Origin: Streptomyces flavofungini
GTDB lineage: Bacteria > Actinomycetota > Actinomycetes > Streptomycetales > Streptomycetaceae
DNA: 64,000 nt
Assembly (NCBI RefSeq): GCF_030388665.1
Contig: NZ_CP128846.1
Coordinates: 3,946,001 to 4,010,000 of the forward strand
Reading direction: 5' to 3'
Numbering within the stretch: the stretch's first letter is position 1; every line of letters begins with the position of its first letter. The position numbers were made by a program, and so were the translations under genes. Positions 43,085 to 50,644 of this stretch are shown piece after piece. The notes under the pieces were generated by a model. It searched no databases. It was given only the letters and a program-made list of their open reading frames with translations, and was not told where the DNA came from.

Positions 43085-44157
43085 CGTCTGCTGCGCTCCT
43101 GGTTCTTGGCCGCCCCGTGCGGGGGCCGCGGGCTCTGGTCGGTGAGGAAGCCGAGGACGGTGCCGGTGGTGTCCAGCGCCTTGCTGGCCGGGCCGAAGCC
43201 CTTGGGCGGGGTGACGCGCGTTCCGGGCCAGGTGTGACCGGCGTCGCGCACGACGAGGAGTTCGACGGGGACCGTGCCGGGGCCGGGACGCCACACGGTG
43301 CGGTCGTAGCCCTTGCGGGACTGCTCGGCCGGGGGCTTCGTACGACCGGCCGTGGCAAAGGCCTTGACGCTCGAGCGGGCCGACTTGGTTGCCATGATGG
43401 GCTCCTGGCCCTTGGGGGCGGGCCCGGGCCGGGCCAGGCCCGTGACCGGACGCACCGGGTCCTTGGCGCCGTAGACCACCATCACCGGCACCGGCCCCTT
43501 CGGCCGCACCTCGTCCCGCCCGGTGGGCAGCTGCCCCGCGACCGACACCGCCCCCGCCACCAGCTTCGGCCGGTCCGCCGCCACCCGCAGCGCCATCGAG
43601 CCGCCGTTGGAGAACCCCACGACGTACACCCGCCGGGGGTCGGCCCGCTCCGTGCGGACCAGCTTGTCGACCAGGGCCTGCGTGAAGCGCACGTCGGCGT
43701 CGGGGTCCGGGCGCAGCCGGGACGGCGCGGTGCCCGCGCCCCACGTCTTGCGCAGGGCCTCCGGGTAGGCGACCAGCATCCCGCGCGCCTTGGCGGCCTC
43801 GTTCAGGCCGGTCAGCTCGCGCATCTCGGCGGGGTCGGCGCCGCGGCCGTGGAAGGCGACGACGAGCGGGCGCGGGCCCGAGCCGGGCGCGGTGGGCTTG
43901 TGCAGCAGGTAGTCGCGGGTGGTGCCGTCCACGCGCAGCCGCTCGCGGGTGTCGGCGGCGGCCGACGGCTTCGCGGAGTGCGAGGACTGCGGGGACTTCG
44001 AGGACTTCGAGGACGTGGCGGAGTCGGACCCGGAGTCGGATGCGTCGGCGCAGCCCGCCGTGAGGGCGAGGCCCACGACGAGGACACCGGACCAGCGGCG
44101 CACGGCACTCCGACGACGTACACGAGCGGAGGCGGGCCGTACCGAAGAGAGCGTCAT
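43081..44157 (-). CDS. Alpha/beta hydrolase lipoprotein, LpqC/PHB depolymerase-like esterase
   Basis: Secreted, membrane-anchored esterase of 358 residues. Lipobox LTAGC near residue 35 after VLVVGLALTAG. A Ser/Lys-rich linker with SSKSSKSPQSS follows. The hydrolase fold shows LVVAFHGRGADPAEMRELTGLNEAAKARGMLVAYPEAL split over several strands, nucleophile GFSNGGSMAL (near 175) and His in DAGHTWPG (near 315). It ends with an ATGA overlap into the mini-ORF repeat, so expression of the penicillin-binding protein may depend on it. Confidence 0.87.
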   Translation of the reverse strand: MTLSSVRPASARVRRRSAVRRWSGVLVVGLALTAGCADASDSGSDSATSSKSSKSPQSSHSAKPSAAADTRERLRVDGTTRDYLLHKPTAPGSGPRPLVVAFHGRGADPAEMRELTGLNEAAKARGMLVAYPEALRKTWGAGTAPSRLRPDPDADVRFTQALVDKLVRTERADPRRVYVVGFSNGGSMALRVAADRPKLVAGAVSVAGQLPTGRDEVRPKGPVPVMVVYGAKDPVRPVTGLARPGPAPKGQEPIMATKSARSSVKAFATAGRTKPPAEQSRKGYDRTVWRPGPGTVPVELLVVRDAGHTWPGTRVTPPKGFGPASKALDTTGTVLGFLTDQSPRPPHGAAKNQERSRR

Positions 44158-44198
44158 ACCGGGAGCAGATCAGCGCCGGGCCCCCTATGTCCAAGTTC

Positions 44199-44233
44199 GA
44201 TATCACTCACGTATTCATTAATCTGCGATATCG
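44199..44233. promoter_or_regulatory. Inverted repeat in the esterase/LysR divergent region
   Basis: CGATATC (44199-44205) and GATATCG (44227-44233) flank an AT-rich centre. This lies just before the LysR gene start and could be its binding site. Confidence 0.5.
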
Positions 44234-44242
44234 TCGCTGCTC

Positions 44243-45211
44243 GTGGACCTGATGCGGCACCTGGAGTGCTTTGTGGCTGTTGCGGAAGAGTCACATTTCG
44301 GTCGGGCCGCCGAACGCCTCGGCATGGCCCAGCCGCCCCTGTCGCAACGCGTCCAGCGTCTGGAGCGCCACCTCGGCGTGCGTCTCTTCGAGCGCACCAG
44401 CAGGCAGGTCACCATCACCAAGGCCGGGACACTCCTCCTCGACGAGGCCCGCGAACTGCTCGCCCGTTCCGAGGCGCTGCTCGCCACCGCCCGCCGCATC
44501 CGCGACGGCGAGAGCGGCCTGCTGCGCGCCGCGCTCCCGCCGGACATCGCGGGCGAGACCGTCGCCGCCCTCCTCGCCGACTTCCGCCGCCACCACGCGG
44601 GCGTCGAGCTGGAGCTGCGCGAGCTGACCACCACCCAGCAGCTCGCCCAGCTCACCGCGCACGACCTGGACGTCGGCCTCATCCACCACCCGTGCGACGT
44701 CACCGGCCTCGAACTCGGCCCGGTGCTGCGCCGCGAGGTCGGCGTGCTGCTGCCGCGCGGCGCCCCCGCCGCCGCGCTCGCCGAGGTCCCGCTGACCGCC
44801 CTCAGCGGCTACGACCTGGTCCTCTTCCACCGCAGCGCCGCCCCCGCCCTGCACGACGACCTGCTCACCACCTGTGCCCGCGACGGCTACACCCCCACCG
44901 CCGTCCGGCACGGCCAGGGCGCCAGCTTCGTGCGCGGCCTGATCCTGTCCTCGCACGCCGTCGCCTTCAGCCCCAAGGACGCCCACCCCGCCCCGCCCCC
45001 GGGCACCGAGCCCGACATCGTGTGGCGGCCGCTCGCCGGCGCCCCGCTGGCCTGGCGGCACTCGGTGGCCTGGCCGAAGGGGCGCGGCGACACCGCGGTG
45101 GTGGCGTTCGCCGAAGCGGTCACGCGCGCCCTGCACGACACCGCCGCCCTGACCGCCGACGCGCCCCCGCGTCCGCTCCATCTGCGTCCGACCGCGGAGT
45201 ACTGGCTGTGA
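44243..45211 (+). CDS. LysR-family transcriptional regulator
   Basis: Regulator of 322 residues. The LysR helix-turn-helix is MRHLECFVAVAEESHFGRAAERLGMAQPPLSQRVQRLERHLGVRLFER, and the C-terminal part is a two-lobed substrate-binding domain (FRRHHAGVELELRELTTTQQLAQL and onward). The start is GTG 44243, or ATG 44252 three codons later. It is translationally coupled to the downstream beta-lactamase-like gene by GTGA. LysR control of beta-lactamases is well known (AmpR, BlaA), but usually with divergent genes; here both are on one strand. Confidence 0.9.
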   Translation: MDLMRHLECFVAVAEESHFGRAAERLGMAQPPLSQRVQRLERHLGVRLFERTSRQVTITKAGTLLLDEARELLARSEALLATARRIRDGESGLLRAALPPDIAGETVAALLADFRRHHAGVELELRELTTTQQLAQLTAHDLDVGLIHHPCDVTGLELGPVLRREVGVLLPRGAPAAALAEVPLTALSGYDLVLFHRSAAPALHDDLLTTCARDGYTPTAVRHGQGASFVRGLILSSHAVAFSPKDAHPAPPPGTEPDIVWRPLAGAPLAWRHSVAWPKGRGDTAVVAFAEAVTRALHDTAALTADAPPRPLHLRPTAEYWL

Positions 45212-46083
45212 CCACGACCCCCATCCGTCTCCAGGACGCGTTCGCCGAAGCCGGCGTCACGGGCCGGCTGCACGCCGTCGACATCGACTCCGGCGCGGAG
45301 GTCGGCGTCGGCGCCGACCAGCCCGTCGTCACCGCGAGCGTCCACAAGCTGTGCGTCCTCGTCACGCTGCACGAGCAGGCCGCGGCGGGCCGCCTCGACC
45401 TCACCGAGCAGATCGAGTGCCCGCCCGCCGACCGCACGTCCGGCCCGACCGGGCTCGCCGCGATGCTCGACCCCGTACGGATGTCCCTGCGCGACGCCGC
45501 GTACCTGATGATGGCCGTCAGCGACAACACCGCCGCCGAACTCCTCCTCGGCCGCGTCGGCCTGGACGCCGTCAACGCCACCACGGCCCGCCTCGGACTC
45601 GCCCGCACCCGCGCCGTGCACAGCTTCCGCGAGATGTTCGCGTCCATGCGCGAGGACGCGGGCCCCGGCGGCGCCCAGGCCCTGACCGACCCCTACGTCA
45701 TCGCACGGCTGCGCGCCCTCGACCCCGCCCGCACCAACCACAGCACCCCGCGCGACATGACGCGCCTGCTCGGCGCGGTCTGGCGGGACGAGGCCTGCAC
45801 CCCCGAACACGGCGCCGCCATGCGTCGCGTCCTCGGCCTCCAGGTCTGGCCGCACCGCCTCGCCGCGGGATTCCCCTTCGACGACGTCCACGTCGCGGGC
45901 AAGACCGGCAGCCTGCCGACCGTCCGCAACGAGGTCGGCGTCGTCGAGTACCCCGACGGCGGCCGCTACGCCGTCGCCGTCTTCACCCGCGCCGCCCGCA
46001 CCGCGGCCACGCTGCCGTCGGCGGACGCGGTCATCGGGACGGCGGCGCGGATCGCGGTGGAGGCGCTGCGGGCGCCGTCGTGA
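45208..46083 (+). CDS. Class A beta-lactamase-like serine hydrolase
   Basis: Protein of 291 residues with class A motifs: SVHK (Ser70-x-x-Lys, near residue 43), SDN (near 112) and KTGS (near 225). I do not see a standard signal peptide, so the form encoded may be cytoplasmic. The omega-loop ExxLN motif of true beta-lactamases is not recognisable, so hydrolysis of penicillins is uncertain and a related esterase or peptidase role is possible. The GTG start overlaps the LysR stop. The stop codon is the first TGA of a 24-bp repeat. Confidence 0.82.
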   Translation: MTTTPIRLQDAFAEAGVTGRLHAVDIDSGAEVGVGADQPVVTASVHKLCVLVTLHEQAAAGRLDLTEQIECPPADRTSGPTGLAAMLDPVRMSLRDAAYLMMAVSDNTAAELLLGRVGLDAVNATTARLGLARTRAVHSFREMFASMREDAGPGGAQALTDPYVIARLRALDPARTNHSTPRDMTRLLGAVWRDEACTPEHGAAMRRVLGLQVWPHRLAAGFPFDDVHVAGKTGSLPTVRNEVGVVEYPDGGRYAVAVFTRAARTAATLPSADAVIGTAARIAVEALRAPS

Positions 46084-46192
46084 GGGCGGGCTCGGCCCGG
46101 TTCATGAGGACGGGCTCGGCCCGGTTCATGAGGACGGGCTCGGCCCGGTTCATGAGGGCGGGCTCGGCCCGGTTCATGAGGGCGGGCTCAGG
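46081..46192. repeat. 24-bp tandem repeat after the beta-lactamase-like gene
   Basis: Units begin at 46081, 46105, 46129, 46153 and 46177 (TGAGG(A/G)CGGGCTCGGCCCGG plus TTCA). The fifth is partial and further degenerate copies follow to about 46250. The first TGA is the stop codon of the gene. Confidence 0.92.
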
Positions 46193-46246
46193 TCCAGGCG
46201 GACGCCGTTCATGAGGGCGGGCGCGGCCCGGTCGTGGGGGGCGGGC

Positions 46247-46906
46247 TCAGGTCCAGTGGGGGTCCCGCCCCGTCGCCGCGAGCAGCCGGTCGAAGTCCGA
46301 CGCGTCCTCACGCACCGGCACCGGCTCCCCGAGGACACCCATCGCACGGGCCGTGGGGGCCAGCTCGTCGACGGCCGCGCGCAGGGCGGCCACGACATCC
46401 GGTACGCCGACATCCGGTACACCGACATCGGGTACGCCGACATCCCGTGCTCCGGCATCCGGTGCGCCGCTCGCGGGCGCCTCGTCCGTCCCGTACGCCT
46501 GGCCGGTCGCGCGGGCCAGGTCCCAGGCGTGCACCGTCAGATCGAGCAGGACCATCGAACCGACCGTCCGCGCGGGCATGTTCATCGCGCCGGTCGTACC
46601 CTCGTCGGCCCCGGGCTCGGACCAGGCGGCCACCACTTTCTCCGTCTCCGCCGCGAACCGCTCGCGCCAGTCGTCGCCCTCGGCCACGTAGTCGGGTGTG
46701 TCCCCGCCGAAGTCGGCGTTCCGTTTGGCGGCAAGCTCCTGGAACTGCACCACCACGTGGAAGAGGTGGTTCACCAGGGCGCGTACGTCGTACTCGGCGC
46801 AGGGCGTGCGGGCGCCGAGGCGGTCGTCGGGGAGGTTCCGCACCACGGGCAGGGCGTGGGCGGCGGCGACGGCCAGGAGGTCTCCGGTCCTGTGGGTGGT
46901 GTTCAT
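46247..46906 (-). CDS. TIGR03086-family metal-binding protein (mycothiol maleylpyruvate isomerase-like)
   Basis: DinB-like protein of 219 residues with the mycothiol-dependent maleylpyruvate isomerase N-terminal fold (TIGR03086 type). Metal ligands fit H in RALVNHLFHVV (near 47), and H in LDLTVHAWDLARATG near 125. A 15-bp repeat writes GVPDVGVPDVGVPDV near residue 160, between the core and the last helix. It lies convergent to the beta-lactamase-like gene and divergent from the AraC regulator. Substrate unknown. Confidence 0.85.
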   Translation of the reverse strand: MNTTHRTGDLLAVAAAHALPVVRNLPDDRLGARTPCAEYDVRALVNHLFHVVVQFQELAAKRNADFGGDTPDYVAEGDDWRERFAAETEKVVAAWSEPGADEGTTGAMNMPARTVGSMVLLDLTVHAWDLARATGQAYGTDEAPASGAPDAGARDVGVPDVGVPDVGVPDVVAALRAAVDELAPTARAMGVLGEPVPVREDASDFDRLLAATGRDPHWT

Positions 46907-47011
46907 GGGACGACGGTAGGCAGCCGGGGCCGGGCCCGTCTTGAACAAACGCGACAGCCCCGAGGGGGCGCGTCCCGGCCCACTGTCAGCGCCCCGCCCT
47001 ACGATCACGCC

Positions 47012-47890
47012 ATGCCCGGCCCCTCCGCCTCCCCCTCCCCCGCTCCGTCCCCCGGCACCCCCCGCCGCGACACCCGGGGCATCGTCGACCCCTCCGGCCT
47101 GCTGACCCGCGTACGTTTCCGACGCCACGCCCCCGCCGAACCGCTCCGCCCCTACCTGGAGCACTACTGGCTGATCGACTGGGACCTCACCGAGCCCTAC
47201 GTGACGCACGTGGTGCCGCACCCGTCGGTGAACGTCGTCTTCCAAGACCTGCCGGGGCGCGAGCCCTTCGGGGAGATCGCGGGCGTCGGCCTCGGTCTGT
47301 TCACCAAGGAGCTGGCCGGGCACGGGCGGGTGTGCGGGGTGCAGTTCCGTCCTGGCGGCTTCCGGCCGTTCGCACCGGGGCGGGCGGTGGCGGAGCTGAC
47401 GGGGCGGGAGGTGCCCCTGGCCGAGGTGTTCGGGGGCGAGGGGACGAAGAGCGGTGGGACGGGCGCGGCGGACGGCTCGGCCACGGTCGACGCGGTCCTC
47501 GGCCCCGACGACGAGCACGCGCGCGTGGCCGCCCTCGACGCCTTCCTGCTGCGCCACGGCCCCGCCCCCGACCCGCAGGCCGACCTCGCCATGGCCCTGG
47601 CCGACCGCGTCCGCGCCGACCGCACGATCCGGCGTGTGGGCGACCTGGCGCGCGAGGCGGGCCTTTCGGTGCGGGCGCTGCAACGGCTCTTCTCGGCGTA
47701 CGTCGGCGTCGGCCCGAAGTGGGTGGTCCTGCGCTACCGCATCCACGAGGCCCTGGAGCGCGCGGAGTCCGCGGCGGCGGTGGACTGGGCGGACCTCGCG
47801 GCGGGGCTCGGGTACGCGGACCAGGCGCATCTCGTACGGGACTTCAAGGCGACCGTGGGGGTGCCGCCGACGGCGTACGCGCCGGGCTGA
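47012..47890 (+). CDS. AraC-family regulator with DUF6597-type N-terminal domain
   Basis: Regulator of 292 residues. The N-terminal domain (about 35-140: PLRPYLEHYWLIDWDL, then HPSVNVVFQD, then VCGVQFRPGGFRPF) is of the DUF6597 type that precedes AraC helix-turn-helix domains. The C-terminal DNA-binding part contains DRTIRRVGDLAREAGLSVRALQRLFSAYVGVGPKWVVLRYRIH and GYADQAHLVRDFKATVGVPPTAY. Likely controls a neighbour such as the divergent metal-binding protein; not proven. Confidence 0.88.
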   Translation: MPGPSASPSPAPSPGTPRRDTRGIVDPSGLLTRVRFRRHAPAEPLRPYLEHYWLIDWDLTEPYVTHVVPHPSVNVVFQDLPGREPFGEIAGVGLGLFTKELAGHGRVCGVQFRPGGFRPFAPGRAVAELTGREVPLAEVFGGEGTKSGGTGAADGSATVDAVLGPDDEHARVAALDAFLLRHGPAPDPQADLAMALADRVRADRTIRRVGDLAREAGLSVRALQRLFSAYVGVGPKWVVLRYRIHEALERAESAAAVDWADLAAGLGYADQAHLVRDFKATVGVPPTAYAPG

Positions 47891-47973
47891 GGCGGGGCGC
47901 ACCCGGTCGGGCGGCGGGGGCGGCGGCCGTCGGCGCGCCGGGCATTGTCAGACCCCCCGCCTACCGTGAGGTC

Positions 47974-48519
47974 ATGGAGAGAACACAGCCTCAGAATGTC
48001 CGGCTCACGCCCTGGTCGGAGGGCGACTTCGAGCTGCTCGTCCGGCACAACTCACCCGAGATGACGGCGCACTTGGGCGGCCCCGAGACGCACGAGAAGC
48101 TCCTCGACCGGCACCGCAGGTATCTGGGCCTCGACGACGGCCGCGGGGGCCGGATGTTCCGGATCGCGGCGGGCCCCGAAGGGGCGTCGGCGGGCATCGT
48201 CGGCTTCTGGGAGACCCACCACAAGGGCGAGGACGTGTGGGAGGCCGGCTGGGGCGTGGTCCCCGAGTTCCAGGGCCACGGCATCGCGGGCACGGCGGTC
48301 CGCCTGGCGGTGGCCGAGGCCCGCCGCGAGGCCCGCCACCGCCACCTGCACGCGTTCCCCTCCGTGACCAACCCGGCGTCCAACGGCGTGTGCCGCAAGG
48401 CGGGCTTCACACTGCTCGGCGAGGAGGACATGGAGTACCCGAAGGGGCACTGGATGCGGTGCAACGACTGGCGCCTCGACCTGACGGACACGACGGGGCC
48501 GGGACAGGGTCAGGCGTAG
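47974..48519 (+). CDS. GNAT-family N-acetyltransferase
   Basis: Acetyl-CoA-dependent transferase of 181 residues with the acyl-CoA motif WGVVPEFQGHGIAGTAVRLAVAEARRE (near residue 95) and the C-terminal VTNPASNGVCRKAGFTLLGE segment, in the RimJ/RimL-like subgroup. The start is ATG 47974. Substrate unknown. The gene shares an orientation with the AraC regulator 83 bases upstream. Confidence 0.87.
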   Translation: MERTQPQNVRLTPWSEGDFELLVRHNSPEMTAHLGGPETHEKLLDRHRRYLGLDDGRGGRMFRIAAGPEGASAGIVGFWETHHKGEDVWEAGWGVVPEFQGHGIAGTAVRLAVAEARREARHRHLHAFPSVTNPASNGVCRKAGFTLLGEEDMEYPKGHWMRCNDWRLDLTDTTGPGQGQA

Positions 48520-48545
48520 CGCGAGTCAGAAGCAGTCGGAAGGGG

Positions 48546-49013
48546 TCAGAAGTAGTACGAGTCCCCCGTGTCGAGGACGAGCACCGCGTGCTCGTTGTTG
48601 TGCGGATTGTGGTCGACGGCGCCGCCGTTCCAGACGGTGCCCACCGTCACCGTCACCTCGCGGGGCGCCCCGCGGAGCCGGACCGCGAGGTGCAGCCGCT
48701 CGCCGCGCGCGCCCGCGGGCAGGGCACCCGTGCGGCACAGCACCCCGCGCTCACCGGCCCGCACACAGGTGTCCGGCAGCCGCATGCCGTCCTCCAGGGG
48801 CACCGACCAGACGAGGCGGACCGTGGCGCCCGGGACGTCGTCCGGGCCGTGGTTCTCCGGCGTCAGGGAGACCGCCGCGAGCCCCCGCGTCATGGCCACC
48901 TGCCCGTGGTACGCGACATCCGCCTCCGGCACCGCGTCCACATCGGCCACGGCGCCCCCGCTCCCCCACAGCACCGCCCCCGCGACCACGGCCCCCACAC
49001 AGAGCACCCGCAC
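48546..49013 (-). CDS. Secreted beta-sandwich-like protein (155 aa)
   Basis: Predicted exported protein. GTG 49013 has GGAGG five bases upstream and gives an N-terminal signal peptide (VLCVGAVVAGAVLWGSGGAVA). The mature part alternates short strands (VAYHGQVAMTRGLAAVSLTPENHGPDDVPGATVRLVWSVPL, GERLHLAVRLRGAPREVTVTVG) and ends HNPHNNEHAVLVLD, as in DUF11/CARDB-type extracellular domains with the calcium-like DxNPxNN turn. Two cysteines could pair. Function unknown. Confidence 0.72.
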   Translation of the reverse strand: MRVLCVGAVVAGAVLWGSGGAVADVDAVPEADVAYHGQVAMTRGLAAVSLTPENHGPDDVPGATVRLVWSVPLEDGMRLPDTCVRAGERGVLCRTGALPAGARGERLHLAVRLRGAPREVTVTVGTVWNGGAVDHNPHNNEHAVLVLDTGDSYYF

Positions 49014-49349
49014 GACTACCTCCACGACACCGCGACCGACACCGGCCCCGACGTCCATCCCGATTCCACGGCGCCACCGACGTCCACGCCACCGGCGCCC
49101 ACACCAGGGCCATACATGCCACCCACCGCGGCTCCGGACCCGCCGACCCCCCACATGCCACCCTGTTGACCACGCTCACCGCCCGCTCCGTCGCCCCTGC
49201 GAGGTCGGCGCCGCCCGTCCGGGCCGGGCGGGGCGCGCCTATGCTGACCGAGGCAGTACGGAACGCACGTACGAAACGAACCCGGCCCACCCCGGGCCGC
49301 TCGGCACCACCCGAACCGGCCCGCCCGGCCCGACCCCCAGGGAGCCCGC
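49014..49349. promoter_or_regulatory. Divergent intergenic region (336 bp)
   Basis: Lies between the secreted protein gene (minus) and the SDR gene (plus). A TTGACC at 49167 and a TATGCT near 49239 are weak promoter-like elements but not at standard spacing to each other. No other structure is obvious. Confidence 0.3.
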
Positions 49350-50129
49350 ATGTCCGCCGCCGCAACGCCCCGCAAGCCCGGCATCGCCATCGTCACGGGT
49401 GCCAGCGGCGGCATCGGCGCGGCCACGGCCCGCGGCCTCGCGGCGGCCGGGTACCGGGTCGTCCTGACGGCCCGCCGCAAGGACCGCATCGAGGCGCTCG
49501 CGGCGGAGCTGACGGAGGCCGGGCACAGCGCCACGGCGTACGAGCTCGACGTCACCGACCGCGCGGCCGTCGACACCTTCGCGACGGCGTTCCGCGAGAT
49601 CGCGGTCCTGGTGAACAACGCGGGCGGCGCGCTCGGCGCCGACCCCGTCTCGACCGGCGACCCGGCGGACTGGCGCCAGATGTACGAGACGAACGTCATC
49701 GGCACCCTGAACGTCACCCAGGCCCTGCTCCCCGCCCTCACCGCGAGCGGCGACGGCACCGTGGTCGTCGTCTCGTCCACGGCGGGCCACGGCACGTACG
49801 AGGGCGGCGGGGGCTACGTCGCCGCCAAGCACGCCGAGCACGTCCTCGCCGAGACCCTCCGCCTGGAGATCGTCGGCACCCCGGTCCGCGTGATCGAGGT
49901 CGCCCCCGGCATGGTCAAGACCGAGGGCTTCGCGCTGACCCGCTTCGGCGGCGACGAGGAGAAGGCCGCGAAGGTCTACGCGGGCGTGGCCGAGCCCCTC
50001 ACCGCGGACGACGTGGCGGACACGATCACCTGGGCGGTGACCCGCCCGCCGCACGTCAACATCGACCTCCTCGTGGTCCGCCCCCGCGCCCAGGCGTCCA
50101 ACACGAAGGTCCACCGGGAGCAGCGATGA
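49350..50129 (+). CDS. SDR-family NAD(P)-dependent oxidoreductase
   Basis: Short-chain dehydrogenase of 259 residues: cofactor motif TGASGGIG (near residue 16), NNAGG (near 88), catalytic Ser in VVSSTAG (near 142) and YVAAK (Tyr-x-x-x-Lys, near 155). It resembles YdfG-type serine/3-hydroxy acid dehydrogenases. The first residues include a basic pair after TGAS..., so NADP preference (TARRKDR) is likely. Its stop overlaps the next ATG by four bases. Confidence 0.92.
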   Translation: MSAAATPRKPGIAIVTGASGGIGAATARGLAAAGYRVVLTARRKDRIEALAAELTEAGHSATAYELDVTDRAAVDTFATAFREIAVLVNNAGGALGADPVSTGDPADWRQMYETNVIGTLNVTQALLPALTASGDGTVVVVSSTAGHGTYEGGGGYVAAKHAEHVLAETLRLEIVGTPVRVIEVAPGMVKTEGFALTRFGGDEEKAAKVYAGVAEPLTADDVADTITWAVTRPPHVNIDLLVVRPRAQASNTKVHREQR

Positions 50130-50335
50130 CCTACGCCGCCGACGACCCCGGCACCCCCGGCGGCTCGCCCGACTCCCCGGACCCCCTGGACCGCCTCGTC
50201 CACGAGCAGGAGTCCCGCCGCCTCGCCCAGGAGAAGAAGAACGAACGCCTGGTGTGGTGGTACCTCGCGTACTTCCTGTTCGGCATCCACATCGTGGCGT
50301 TCGTCATGATCTACGCGGTCATGCACGCGGAGTAG
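50126..50335 (+). CDS. Small single-pass membrane protein (69 aa)
   Basis: An acidic, Pro/Ser/Asp-rich N-terminus and a basic turn (QEKKNERLVWW) precede one transmembrane helix (YLAYFLFGIHIVAFVMIYAV). It resembles the DUF6126-type small membrane proteins of Streptomyces, though that assignment is from memory. Coupled to the SDR gene by ATGA overlap. Confidence 0.75.
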   Translation: MTYAADDPGTPGGSPDSPDPLDRLVHEQESRRLAQEKKNERLVWWYLAYFLFGIHIVAFVMIYAVMHAE

Positions 50336-50409
50336 GCGTCCCGCCTTCAGCGGCACCCCGCCCCGGCCCGGACGCGAGCCACCCCCACCGGTGAACGCGT
50401 CCTGTCGCC

Positions 50410-50598
50410 ATGCGAGTTGATGTCCGGCCTGCCCAGGCTCAGGCCGACCAACGACCCCGCTGGACACCCGAAAGGGACGGGAGGCTGCTGGCCGCGCCAA
50501 CGATCAAGCACGCCGCATCAGAGTCGGGTTATTCCCTGAGCGCGTGCCAAGTGCGCCGCTGGAAGCTTCGCAGCGGACTGGTTCAGCAACCCGACTGA
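50410..50598 (+). CDS. Possible small protein with Myb/HTH-like segment (62 aa)
   Basis: Weakly supported ORF. The part RWTPERDGRLLAAPTIKHAA plus CQVRRWKLRSGLVQQPD reads like a short helix-turn-helix unit and has normal codon bias. It lacks a good ribosome binding site and may be a fragment of a larger lost gene. It lies just before the rtcB terminator. Confidence 0.4.
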   Translation: MRVDVRPAQAQADQRPRWTPERDGRLLAAPTIKHAASESGYSLSACQVRRWKLRSGLVQQPD

Positions 50599-50604
50599 CA
50601 TGGG

Positions 50605-50639
50605 TGGGTGAGGGCACCGGTTTCGGCTGCCCTCACCCA
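50605..50639 (-). terminator. Terminator of rtcB
   Basis: Perfect 12-bp inverted repeat TGGGTGAGGGCA / TGCCCTCACCCA with an 11-base loop, six bases after the rtcB stop. Confidence 0.88.
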
Positions 50640-50644
50640 GGCGG

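Noticed and set aside
43117..46083. 988-residue plus-strand frame ending in the beta-lactamase-like gene
   Set aside because: The first 700 residues run antisense to the esterase and out of frame with LysR. Only the part from GTG 45208 carries motifs.
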